From Hydnum rufescens UP504 (Eukaryota; Basidiomycota; Agaricomycetes; Cantharellales; Hydnaceae), in NCBI GenBank assembly GCA_014904985.1, contig MU128921.1, positions 203,944 through 267,943 of the forward strand: DNA of 64,000 nucleotides, in the 5' to 3' direction. Shown in pieces: positions 10,750-22,293 of the stretch. The position numbers were made by a program, and so were the translations under genes. Each line of letters starts with the position of its first letter. Within the stretch, counting starts at the first letter, position 1. The notes under the pieces were generated by a model. The model ran no database searches. It saw only the letters and a list, made by a program, of their open reading frames with translations, and was not told the DNA's origin.

Positions 10750-13212
10750 CTATGCAGGCAGATGAGGATCCCCGTGGATCGCTTTATCATACACGAAAGA
10801 CATCGCGTCTCGATCGTCACTCATGACACGTGCGTATTCGAGCATCAACCTGCAATCCAAATGAGCGCAAAATGTCAAGGAACGGTAATGGAGAACGTCC
10901 AAGCGCCCAGGCTGTGGTGGTGCTTTCTCACCGAAGAAGATACGCATCCATATCCTCCCTTCGCCAAAAGCGGTTGCTCCATTCTGTGCCCGCTTTGGCA
11001 ATCTCTTCCGCCAGATGTTCGTGACCCCTCTACGTGTTCCTGTTTTGGCCTCGGAACTCGTCTCGGTATCATGATTCCTTTGGGTGAGAGAAGTCTTCGC
11101 GCCACGGAAGAACGTCATTATATCGTACAGGTCTGAGAAGTCGACTTTGACGGGAACGTAGTGGACCCATGGTTGGATACGATCGGTGAACCTAAAAACC
11201 CCGGGAACCAAGAGGTAAGAATTCTTACACATATGGAATATTGAACGCTAAAAGAGCCGCACTGACCAGTCTGGATGAACCGTAGCCTTGAGGATGATAG
11301 ATTGACTCAAAAGTAAACGCTTAAATCGCGCAGACCAGCCGTTCCCATCAACCTGTACGAATCATCCATCGTTAGCGGCCTCACTACGCCCTCGAAATCG
11401 GAGAGAGCTGGGGGAAACTGGACTCACATCAAGGACGTAGCGATACTTGTATCCGTCCGGGTGGGACTGTCGTTCATGCATAAATTGAGCTCGCGTTCCA
11501 ACGTAGGACATACCTCGGAGTCGCACTGCACCGGTGCGTCCCCGAATGAGATATCCATGAGGTCTAAATTCAATTCCGTCGCTGATATCTCGATTGGGGG
11601 CTCATCGCTGCCATCTTCGTCAGGATCAGTGGACAGGAATGATACGCTCGTCGGTAGTTTCATTATGGCCATTTTGAAAAGAGCAACGAGGCGGTGACGT
11701 TGAGAATTTCTCCAATCAACCCCCGTTTGCGCAACCGTTCCAGTACTCCGTCCGCGCCAGAGTAGTCGGTCCTCGGTCTTCTCCTCCCAGGGAATTTTGT
11801 CTATACTGTCAACGTGGAGGCGGAAGTGCTCGAGTGTAGGTGTGATGATGTCGGTATGCAGGAAGGTGGTTGACATTCCAAACGTGGGAGGGCTGTATGG
11901 AACCGGATCAGGGTGCTGGGAGATGAAAAGACCCGTGGTCCGAGTATGCGTGGGGTGGACACATGGGTCCATCGAAGCGAGATGGGAGTGAATATACGTT
12001 TTGGGGAAGGTGGTGAAGGGGTCCACAGGATCAAACGCGGGGGTCTTGGAACTGAGGGTAGTATCATAGAGCCGGGAGGATGGTGAGCATGCTACCGCCC
12101 AATCGCGCGTAGTTGATTCCGTAGGGAAGTCGATGTCGACAACTGCTTACACCAGAAATTAAGATGAAATGAGATGAGTAAAATTACAAAGCTGAAAATA
12201 GAACATTACAGAATCCCTGTTCTACAGCCTCCTCAATTGTGCCTTGAGATCGTGAGGAAGGAAGTTCACCGGAGCATCATGGGCCGAAAACGTGAAATTC
12301 AAATCCGGTAAATGCTCCTGCACATCCTGAATCAGCTCGAGCCTCTCCTCGGCCCGCCGTTCGGCCCAAGGGAGGTCGGCTTCCGCCATAGATATCTTGG
12401 ATATGAAGGCACGGCCATTACGAATACCAAGCGTAAAGGTGCCAAGGTCATTGGAGCCCCGGGCTTGGAGCCATTGCAGGTCATGTGGGGAGATGCCAAA
12501 GAAAGGCTCCAGATCATGAAGGATTTGGTCGTACTCGTCCGGAAGAGGCACGTTGTTGTCAATAATGAACTTCCACCTGCAGGAGAAATGGCCTTTGTCA
12601 ATGAAACTGAGATTTGATGAATGATGATAAGAGGCATGGGCACCAAATGTCAAACCCACGAGGGGGAAGCCGTTTGTACCGTCGTTGGTATTCGCGTACG
12701 GCTTGGGAGAGGGATGTACTCTGTCTCTCAATTTTGCGGGCCCACTCCCGTTTCGCGACCATTATAAGTTCTGATATCGGATGTTGTTTGCCGGTGGGGT
12801 TTGCCTGCAAGAGGCCGTCGGGACGATAGATATGTGATGCGGGAAGGGAATCGGGCGTTAAAGAGTCGTATGCCTGAGAGTTAGAGAGGGGAGATAATCG
12901 ATCGATCGGTTCTGGCGCCTGCCCGCGAGGCGGAGTCCCGAACGACGGGAGATGGACCTGTGCGTCACACACGCCATTCGTAGCGCCATATTTGCAGGAA
13001 GTATCGTCCTCCAGTGGTGCGTACCCCACGATGCCCCAGTCGGACTCGCCTATAGGGATCGCATTACGATGTAGGGCAGCAAGGGAGCAAGCGATAAGTA
13101 CGACAAAAGCGAGAGTAGTGAGGAGGCGAAGGAATCGCCTGCGACGGAGACGAAGGTCCCAGAGCTCAATTATAGGGTCGTGCATGCGCAGGGGGCCAGT
13201 TGTTTCCAACAT
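10750..13212 (-). CDS. GT90 (CAP10-domain) glycosyltransferase, type II membrane protein
   Basis: Exons recognised: 13212-12644, 12576-12210, 12142-11428, 11352-11267, 11191-10932 and 10849-10750. The N-terminus has a short cytosolic part with RLRRRRFLR, one membrane anchor (about residues 28-46) and a lumenal stem, so it is a Golgi/ER type II enzyme. The CAP10 signature follows: LPPRGFD-WWKFI, SAHDAPVNFLPHDL, DRLLWRGRSTG, PVQCDSEVC, YKYRYVLDVDGNGWSARFKRLL, HPDWF, WVHYVPVKVDFSDLYDIM and LMLEYARVMSDDR. Relatives include fungal xylosyltransferases of the Cap10/Cxt1 type and animal POGLUTs; donor and acceptor are not predictable. The frame breaks by one base near 12,236 (HDLKAQ must continue as EEAVEQGF-FVDIDF). 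It is uncertain again near 11,490, where a 47-nt GTATGT..ACAG intron is an alternative, and in the last 250 nt (EHLAEEIAKAGTEW lies in another frame). Confidence 0.8.
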
Positions 13213-14101
13213 ACGCTGAGTGCGAGGGTGCGTGGGTTCATAACAGGCCCAAGTTGCGAAAAGTGGCTGTGTCCGGGGGTTCGCGATCGCTTAACTTATG
13301 TGCAGTACCTCAAAAGAGTGCCTGGAATTCAGGGAAAATAGTACTAGAGATCACCCCTTTTCCGACCCTTAGCAGCTCGCTACAGAAGACCTTTTGGCAA
13401 CGTGGATTCTTTAATAGGTCGTCAAGAAGGTAATAGACAGGCTCATTATGTAGAACGCAAGATTAGAGGGAAGAGGCTATCGCCTTGGTGCTCCCACCCT
13501 GAGTTCATTATAACTAGCGCCGCTAAGGCGGTTCATGTCCTTGTTTTCCCCTGACTACAGGGCACAGTAGGAGAATATCGACGAAAATCTGGCACTCTAA
13601 TTTCCAGGATTGCAAATGCTGCGTTCCCGATCGAAACGATCCCGATAGGTGATGCTCTCGGTGATCCAAGCTTGGATTGCCTCACAAGGCTATCGCTGTC
13701 ATAAAACGCTGTCAACAGGATCTCCAAATTCTCAGTGATTGCGAGTTCGATCGATTCAAGGCGCTGTGGAGTCTCAGATGTTGATGGGAAATGTGAAAGG
13801 CAGCCAAACGTAATGCCGGGGGCCGTTGTTTGTGAGATATTTCAAAACTGGCAATGAAGGAGCCCCCTTGCATAATGGGTACACCGACGAGAATAATGTT
13901 TATTACCGCGGCTAGACTAGACGATGGCCACGAATCAAGCGGAAGAACATAGAAACAACTGGATGCTACAGACCTTCAAACCCCCCGCCAGCAAGGTAAG
14001 GCATTTCAACTTCTGAATGCCTTCCCATATATAGGTATAGATCACGAGACAGGGATAAGCCGAAAGGGATCCATATCCGGGCGTTTTGGGTGGAGTTGAT
14101 G
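13213..14101. other. Intergenic upstream of GT90, no gene seen
   Basis: About 0.9 kb with only short frames. It presumably includes the GT90 promoter near 13,220-13,500. No TATA-like box or repeat stands out. Confidence 0.45.
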
Positions 14102-15010
14102 GATCATGAAGCACTGAGATAGACCAAGTTCGTGATGAGAAGGTCTGCACCTACGGAAGGAACGATCCAGGAAGCGAACGCAAACTGTGGGGTGAGACAG
14201 TGATGAATTCGGGCCTCATCGGTTGGCAGTGGGAAAATGAGTACGTTTTCGGTACCCAGGAAATATTTGATGTTGAACCCGAACGCAACCGTAATCAGCG
14301 CCATGAAAAACGGGACGGCGATGAGACATCCACCAAGGATCTGGGGAAAGGAGTAATAGAAGCCATTTGTACGCAATGGTCAAATTTGCTAACAGCATGG
14401 GCTTGCACAGCCCGCTACCTGAATCACTCCTAAATCGGCAGTCATAGACAAATGAATAGCCCACCGAAACGAACGAAGGATCTAGAAGAACGAATAACTG
14501 AATTCTCACAGCAGAATACCAGGAAGTTCGGCCACCCTGTGACTGTGAGGAGTAAGCACCTCTTTCGGTCGACTTGCATGCACGTCCAGAACAGTGGGAG
14601 AACGATAGACAGATCGATGCTGCTGAGGCGTAGAGCTCCTCTAAGAAAACATGCCACGAAACCCATCTCCAGATGGAGGAAAAACCTGGGGCTTAGCGTG
14701 GAATGGGAGAAAAAGACCAACCGGATTGTCAACATTGGGCCGGGAGCCAAAATAGGGCTCGAACGAATAGGGGGTGATAACCTCACGCCAGAGACCCTGA
14801 ACAGAAATAGGATAGCATCACTCATTACGGGACATATTTTAGGAACTATGGTCACAAACCACAGTCCGGGGTCCATCGCCAGTACGAAGCACCTAGAAAC
14901 GCCAATACCCCAAGCAGACTGAAAAGAGCCATACAATTCCCAAGGAAGTATACGAGACTGGTGTTCGACTTGAAGCGGCGTTTCCCAGGACTAAATATGA
15001 GGGCAGTCTC
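14102..15010 (-). other. Possible broken multi-pass membrane protein gene
   Basis: Three minus-strand stretches look protein-like although they lie in different frames. One, near 14,890-15,000, contains YFLGNCMALFSLLGVLAFLG and then YWRWTPDCG. The next, about 14,650-14,805, reads as a Pro-rich lumenal-type segment with GLFLPFHAKPQVFPPSGDGF. The last, about 14,102-14,376, has LGGCLIAVPFFMALITVAFG and a final hydrophobic segment. At least two to three membrane helices are implied. I do not recognise the family, and a complete intron-exon chain could not be built, so it may be a real gene with unresolved introns or a remnant. Confidence 0.3.
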
Positions 15011-16051
15011 TGAACATTGGACAAGTCTATAATAGTAATACGCCCAGGGAGTTTTCTAGATACAACTGTAAGCGCTTCTCATTGATTACGAATGCCTGAG
15101 ATTTCCTGGGAAGTTGGCATGGTATGAATGAAGCTAGAAATATGGTGGGTGGGGCGTAAACCTACAGGAGAATGCACACGTGTGGACCTAACAAAACGGA
15201 TGATATCAAGGTGCCAATGAGGTGGTGCCATAGGGATTCCCTCAGGGGGTATGTCATCCTGATGCTCCCCACCACCCGTGACTCACAGGGTTGGAGCAAG
15301 AGAAGGGAGAAGTAGCATAGATGACGTTCGCAAAACATATGCAATAAAGACTATACCATTCGTTGCGGCTGTGCACGTGCTCGGCAACACCCGACACTGC
15401 CCTCAGTAATTCTTGGCAGTATTCCACGCTGGTGTTTGACAGTGTGAGTACGGGAGTGACAGTGAAGACAATCGCACATGACCCATGCCGACGGGTTCAG
15501 GGACAACAATTAATACAGTATCCGGCCGTGGAACCCAAATGAACGCATTAAATCTGGCGCGCACCGCCTAGTGTGAATTACTGAATAAGGCTCTATTGGC
15601 TAGAGATTTATAGACTCCGAAAGGTATATGAATTTGTACTCGATACTCTGAGCACGTGTACAGGTAAAGTGGAGGCTCTGCAAACCTGGATGCAGTGGAT
15701 CATGAGATGGGATGGGTTTAGTAGCATTTACTTTATTGCCGAATAAACATCGTTGGCGACCGTCGGAGCCGACCCTTTTTACCCTATTGGTGGAGGGATA
15801 GGTCCCGAACCATTTGAATCAAAGTCATAATCACCGTTGGTGGAGGTTGTACACGCTAACGAGGCTGTGGTCTAACCAGGTCTTTGGTTTTTCTGGAATA
15901 TCTCATGAACCTAGGTAGTTTATGGCTATCGAGCTCGTGGTTTTCATATGCAGGATACGACAGTATGATGACTTTTTTGTGTGCCCTGGCCCCACAATTG
16001 GATCTGTAAAATATTTAATTTGATGAGGTGAAGAGATGAACTCACCATTGA
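15011..16051. other. No supportable gene (1 kb)
   Basis: Short open frames only, with no domain, RNA gene or repeat recognised. The last part is the 3' flank of the deaminase gene. Confidence 0.5.
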
Positions 16052-16591
16052 TCACCGGTGACTCTTCCTAGCCACCTCGAGACATTCCTTCTCAAGTCCA
16101 CCCATCCAAATCACTTCGATCCCAGCATCCTCCAGCTTACTAGCACCTTCACATTGGACAAAATCGTCTGGTTCGCCCACGCCGATAATACAACGCTTGA
16201 TGCGTGCATCGATCAGAGCGTCCGCACAGGGCGCAAGGCCAGATAGCCGAACTGAACACGGTTCCATCGTGGTGTATACTTCAGCTTGTGTAAGCAAATC
16301 ATCGATTTTGGGGATAGTAGCCAAGGACTCGGGATCCACTATGACACCCTCGGGATAGAGAATCGATGCAATTTCAAGTGGCGTAAGCAAGCGTGCCTTG
16401 CCAAGCGCATTGGCTTCAGCGTGTGTGTTGCCATCAAGCTCGCGGGAGTAACCAGTGGTCAGAACAATGGGATCCGACGATGGGGTGGGGCCTGGAACAG
16501 TGATCACACACCCCACGCAGAAAGCAGCAGCCACTGGTTCGCACTGTTCAGCGTGCCAGAGCGCAAGCTTCAAGAATTTGAGGTCAGGCAT
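16052..16591 (-). CDS. CDA-superfamily deaminase, RibD/Rib2-type (riboflavin pathway)
   Basis: Intronless, 179 residues, ATG at 16591. The zinc-binding deaminase motif is complete: NTHAEANAL (His ligand and catalytic Glu) and TMEPCSVRLSGLAPCADALI (two Cys ligands), followed by RIKRCIIGVGEPDDFVQCEGASKLEDAGIEV. This is the layout of DRAP deaminases, which convert 2,5-diamino-6-ribitylamino-pyrimidinone phosphate to the next intermediate of riboflavin synthesis (RIB2 branch in fungi). The length fits a stand-alone deaminase domain; a fused reductase or pseudouridine synthase domain is absent. Cytosolic, as no targeting signal is visible. A tRNA or nucleoside deaminase is less likely because the GEPDDFV..EG.. 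end is RibD-like. It is divergent from the zinc-finger gene. Confidence 0.82.
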   Translation of the reverse strand: MPDLKFLKLALWHAEQCEPVAAAFCVGCVITVPGPTPSSDPIVLTTGYSRELDGNTHAEANALGKARLLTPLEIASILYPEGVIVDPESLATIPKIDDLLTQAEVYTTMEPCSVRLSGLAPCADALIDARIKRCIIGVGEPDDFVQCEGASKLEDAGIEVIWMGGLEKECLEVARKSHR

Positions 16592-17470
16592 ATAAATTTT
16601 GTCGAATTTGAATCCGACCCGAGTTGTGTACCCGCAATCCTACATCGCCACCTTTCCAACTCAAATCCGAATCCTGAGAAAGCCCCGAGCTTCATGGGAG
16701 TGTGGGAAACCCTAACATTACATCCAGGAACGCGTATATCCCCTGCTGCCTCAGTCGACCGCTTCTGACACCGTTATCCTCGATTTTGTTCATAGGTTTT
16801 ATGTACTACACCATATTATCGTCATGGGGACTGCTGTTTGGGCCAGGCTCCTACGCCTTGGTTCATTCTCTGGAACCCAGGAGCCTTTTGATTTGTGATA
16901 TTCCGCGCATCTTTTCTCTCCGATTTCCGTCTCTCTCGATACACAATTTCTTCATTCGCAATCATCTAAACCGCTTGGTAGGGACACTTATCCCTATTAT
17001 CACGATTTCGACTTGCGACCATTCCTCGCTTGGCGTTCTGACGAACGTAGGCGACAGGGATGTGCGGCTACCTTACACAAATTCTAGAAGAAGCCTGAAT
17101 AACCATTTTGTTCTGGCCTTTAAAGGAGATCAACTTGTCCGGATTTGTGCGCAATTTAGTCTCCGTCATTGCAGCGTCAGTAAACTCTCGTTCCCACAGG
17201 TTCAATTGCACACGTACTAGTGGCTGGGCGTCACCGGGATGCCGTACCCCAGGCGCTGCAATGGCGCTGCCGAATATATCGAGGGACGAGGCCAAGCATG
17301 ACCACCCCAGTGTTTTATTTTCAGGAGAATTCGGCCGCTTAAAAATACTTATCAGGAACCCAATAAGTCAACGACTCTTTCGGCATTGACCCTTCCTCCC
17401 TCACTGCCCGTCTCCCCCCTCCACTGCACCTTTTCGTTCTTCACCGATACTGCACACTCGTAACACAATC
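16592..17470. promoter_or_regulatory. Divergent intergenic region (deaminase / zinc-finger gene)
   Basis: 880 bp separate the two start codons and must contain both promoters. Frames inside it are short and featureless. A pyrimidine-rich stretch (CCTTCCTCCCTCACTGC and nearby, 17,390-17,445) sits just upstream of the zinc-finger start, as is common for fungal transcription starts. Confidence 0.4.
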
Positions 17471-18373
17471 ATGCGAACTGGGCGGAAAAGTCATCCTTGC
17501 CTCGAGTGTAATTCTATCTTCGATCGGCCCAGTGCGTTGAAACAGGTAGATAATTCCTCCTTGTCGTTGCTCAGTGTGCTCTATCCTGAATATATTTCTC
17601 ATCTTCGCAGCACATGAGTCGCCATACTGGCGAAAAAGGTGCGTTAGCGCGTCCTTGGAATCACACGATTGTCCATGGAGCAACTAATACGAAATGATGT
17701 CAATGGGGTAGCGCATACGTGCACAATGTGCCACAAAAGCTTTTCCGTCCTTAGCAATCTTCGTAGGCACATGAAGACTTGCGGGACTTTAGGCCGTCGT
17801 CGTGGACGGGCGGTGCCTACGCGTGTCTTGACGTCCCCCGATGTCCACAATGGTCGTAGCCTTCATCCCCATCCATTCGACTCCCCGTCCTCGAATTTTT
17901 CACCTGGCGCACGACCCTATTCTCATTCGTACAATAACCCCCATGCAACCATCGATTCCGACTTGACCCCTTCTCCGGCCATGGCCTCGTGGCTTCCCGC
18001 TTCTCCTGAACCAATTAGGGACAGCTTGTCGTCCTTCCCCAACCCCGCCATTAGCAACCAGACGGATGAGCCACTACACTGGAATAGTATGGCCCAGCTC
18101 CCCCTGCCTTGGTATCCATCGACTGCATCTCACTCGCGGAATTGTTCGTCTATCCTTCGTGATAGCCTGCGTTTCCTCCCCGCCAACCAGGACACGCACT
18201 CCGGACCTGGTGTGGAGTACTGGTCAGGGGAGTTCGATTACCCAAACCCGAGGTACACGTATTACTCTACGAGCGGAACCTTCCCTAGTCAGCCGGTGGT
18301 TTCGACGGACCGCGCGGTGGTTCACGATGATGGCTCGTTCGCGAAGCATGTTGGAATGGGATCTTACTATTGA
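17471..18373 (+). CDS. Two-finger C2H2 zinc-finger protein (putative transcription factor)
   Basis: Exons 17471-17545, 17611-17638 and 17712-18373 give 254 residues. Finger 1 is C-x2-C-x12-H-x3-H and is assembled across intron 1 (HPCLECNSIFDRPSALKQ then HMSRHTGEK). Finger 2 is CTMCHKSFSVLSNLRRHM, followed by a Cys in place of the last His (H-x4-C). The TGEK linker between them is canonical. A basic patch (GRRRGRA) and a long Ser/Pro/Thr/Tyr-rich tail follow, typical of fungal regulators. Both introns are GT-AG (65 and 73 nt). It probably acts in the nucleus as a DNA-binding regulator; targets are unknown. The ATG at 17471 is supported because it lies only nine codons before the first Cys and the short exons join in frame. 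Confidence 0.82.
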
Positions 18374-21300
18374 TTCCCTTGTGTAGGTTGTGAAGTGATT
18401 TGGGGAGTGCCTTTCTTTGTCGGCTCTAAAGACCGCATACAGTGGTGCATAGTTTTTCGTCGGCAATTTGGCTATATCGCTCCCTTTTTCCCTTCTTTTC
18501 TTCCTGACAACTCAGCAACATGTTCTTCGTCCCAGACACTCCGCATGGGCCATAAATGTGTCATGCCTTCTTATTCTCAAATCAGACCCCTTGTACGGTG
18601 TTTCCTCTGCATTTTCGCGTTCTGGGCCACGAAGCATTGAGAAAGTGGGCCCCGGGCGGAAACGTACCCAGCGTCTAGTTCGGTAAATGCGGGGGGATGG
18701 GGAACAGCGCTCTCATCTGACACGAGGTACGCAGGATATTTTTCATAAACCCATTCCAAGTTGGGAAAATAGGTTCACCAAATACGGAGTGCGTTGAATT
18801 ATGTAGCACACGGATTCACATCCGTACCGAACAGCGGTTGGGGGCTGCGAGACCATCGCGGAGGAAATGTAGATCGCGCCACCACATGAGGAAAATCAAA
18901 ATGAATCTTGAGGATCGCGTATATCAGATTATCGATGGACAATATTTCAAACCAAACAAATTGAGATGGACGGCGCGCAGCAGTTGGAGCATATGCACAC
19001 GCTATGTTGGGCTGATAGTGTGTGCTTGCCGTCCGAAGGATCCCGTGTATGCGTTGATGGTGGGTGGGACTTGCGCAATGACTCTCGCTGTCGAATCGTG
19101 GTCGTGTCTCGCATTTGCCATATTGTTCGGCCGCGGTTTGCGACGTTGGCGGTGATTGGAAACTTGGGAACTAGGGGTTAGATGTTTACAGAATCATGGT
19201 GATGTCAGCCGTCGGTCCGATGAGGAGTGCTTCTCATTCTGTCACATACTGACTAATGCACTCACCCGAGTTATTGGTCGAAGCTTGTTATCTCTGTATA
19301 ATTGACAGTTGGCATACACCGCTACACCGCTTGATGACTCCGGATACGGTATCCGAAAGGCGGTGCTGACAGCACCCGCTAAGAGGATGAGGGATGAGAG
19401 ATATCCCAATCCGGGAAAAAAATCAAGGAAATAGAGAGATTGACATACTCACTGTCTTCAAGCCGCTCGAAATTGGCCGCCTTACGTTGGCGGATGCGGT
19501 GAAAGAAAAAATACACCTGTTCCCAGCTCCCTGGAGATAAAAACCTGCCGAATCGCGGTTCACGATGAAATAAAAGGTTTTTTTCTTCCCCATAACTGTA
19601 GGGCATATTCCTAAGTTAGGCTGGATTTATCTGGATAAAGCCACAAGGAACACTTCTGTGCCGGGTTTGGAATGTTCGGGTTAAATGGGCACCTCTAAAA
19701 GGGAGGTTGCTAGTTCGCGATCGAATTCCCCTACGTCCCTACAAACTCGATTAGTTCTCTTCGCATTGATGATGAAATCGCACTTTTGCAAGAAAAACAC
19801 CGAGGGAGAAGCAGGGGCGATCGTTGGGTGTGGTACCCCTTGCCCCAGAGCGCATGCCACATTGATGGTCCCAAAAAACTAGTTGCACCGGTCTGGACAA
19901 AATCGAGCGGGGCCCCAGAAAATTACTCTTCCAGTATGATGATTGCGCCATCCAACGCATCCAGAAGTGGCCCTAAGAATCGGAGACCCTGCACAAGGAA
20001 GTCATATTCGGGCGGTGAATCCCATCCACAGGGGCATGCGCGCACATCGGGTTTTCCAGGAAAAGATCGTAACGCCAGGTTGCGGTAAGGTATTCCAGCC
20101 CTCGAAACCGAAGCTTTAAGCTTCGTCGAGCCAAGGGAGACAAGTTTCTTGTGCGATCCAACTTGGCATATTGCCCGGCCCATTACGGTATTACCTCCGT
20201 CCTCTTCCCACATTCTCTTCCCTCCCTCTTCTCCCACGATGTCCCGTGCTGTGTTGTACACGTTCACCCAACTCCTCTGGAAATAAATCATTCAGGTCAG
20301 AGGAGTTGGTGAACTTGTATAATTCAACGGGAGAGCTCGTAGGAGATGAGGGGGTGATAGCTAATGTAATAGGTCGGAAACTACTAGAGCGGAGAAAAAA
20401 GCAATCAATATGGGGCAGGAAGGGACCTATGATGCCGCAGAGACGTTTTCGAGCAGTACTAGATCGTGGAGCTGAAATTTTGTTTCCACAATTGACATTC
20501 GGGTTTTTCCGAAGGTGCGCAAACGATAATCGTAGATAATCAAACTTCCGTGGGAGTGAACTGACGCAGAAAAACATTTCCATCGTCTTTCAAAATGCGT
20601 ATGAATCAAGTCGTGTGAGTTGGGATGGCAGCGAAACCAGCCCTTTGAGGGATCAAACGTCCACCATCAGTTGCCAAATTTAGCAACCAGTGACCGGCAA
20701 TACTCGGCGGTGAGTACTGCACATTTCCCAACCCCTTCCTCCCAAAATGGGTGCAGCCTCAAAAAGAGAGATATGATGTGTCATAAATACACACTCAGTG
20801 ATGTGTCGTAGGGCTCCACAATGGCATAACATTGCAATCAGGAAGGGCTCCTGCTATGACGGTGATGATGTAGTCATATTAGGGTACGTCACTCGTAGTA
20901 CAGGATCCAAAACAGTACAGCCATCACCCAATGACCAACAAAGTAATGCTACTGGGGTTGGAGCAATCTTCTGCTCGAGTTTAATGTCTTCAACATCACA
21001 TTGCCGCGTTAGGTGCATGCACAATCGACGTAATCATTCAAACTGATTCTCTGCCGAGATCCACGACATAAAGGTATGTCAGGACCCACCTACATCCATA
21101 GCACCGGTGGCACGTTCGACGGCACGAAAAGGAGTAAGGATATTCGTGGAAGCCGAATCCCTTGACCCTACGCCTTGCGCGCTGAGATGAGCCGAGATTA
21201 CCTTGAAAGTCCCCATTGCTGAGTTCCGAGAGTATGTGTATTAACAGCTCCACAGATTCCCTCAATTTACCCCTAAATGGCATCATAGCTGGCATGGGAG

Positions 21301-22293
21301 GACACCACAAAACTCACCTGATATTCTGTGACATACAACAACGGTTGCACCGACAAACCATCGCGTCCCGCACTATCTTGGTCTTTAATTTCTATATTGT
21401 TCAAGAAATGACAGCCAATGGACGAGTTCCAAGGAGTATTTCTCTCCCAGTTTCGCGCTCATCGTGTGTAGGTTTTCATGACGATCTATGGCAGACTCGG
21501 TGATCTCACTCCGAATATCCTGCTCGTTTCGGGCTCTGGAAGAACTCGTTGGAAAGGAAGGAGACATTTTTGGGAGATTTCAGAACACACTGCTGCATGC
21601 TAGTTGCCCACCTTCCATATCGCTCTTGATTCTGATATTCGTCGGGTTTGGAAGAAGTGTTTTGGGTCCCAACCACGGATAGTGGTTTAGTGTCCATGAG
21701 ACCTTCCTAATTCCATCATCTGTTTCAATCGTAATTGAATATCAGGAAAGAGAATAGGAAGGTCGAAGGAGGTCTATGGCCCCACTGTCGAAGGCATACT
21801 CTGGGCTCTGGGCGAAGACCAAACCAAACGCCGGCGCGGTGCTGGGATGACGGGACCTTGGTGGAGATTTGTCAATGGAACCTACCTGGATCTACATTGG
21901 AGTGGGGAACAACTGGTTGGGATCGACTTAGCAGAGGAACGATGATTGATAAACATGATAACACTAGCCCTTCGTGTGGAGACGATGCGTCACCTGGTGG
22001 GGATGATAGTCAGTCCTCCCACAAGAACAGGTGGCTTCGTTCATTTCGCGGGAAGCGGTTTCGGAAGAGGGTCTTCCTCAGAGTGCTGGGGGGACGCGTT
22101 GGGATCATCTTACTCAATATACCTGGTAATTCCAGTTCGGCAGCTCCCGTAGACTCAACACCACGGTGATCCCCCGACTCGGAATTCAATTGAGGCCTAG
22201 CCAAATCCTTGACGCGTCCCTCCGTCCTCGCACATACTTGCGATAAAGCTTCTTGTTACACCTGATAGTGTCTTCCCTCTATTCCGGCCTGTT
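18374..22293. other. 3.9-kb stretch without a supportable gene
   Basis: Both strands were scanned. Frames are short and mutually overlapping. The best coding-like piece is a + strand frame at about 21,770-21,943 reading EGILWALGEDQTKRRR then PWWRFVNGTYLDLHW and stopping at a TGA. I do not recognise it and could not extend it by splicing. No RNA gene or repeat was recognised. Confidence 0.45.

Noticed and set aside
11438..11484. 47-nt intron as the only explanation of the GT90 frame change
   Set aside because: It has GTATGT and ACAG, but using it deletes the conserved VC..LE segment after QCD. A one-base error fits the family better, so it is kept only as an alternative.
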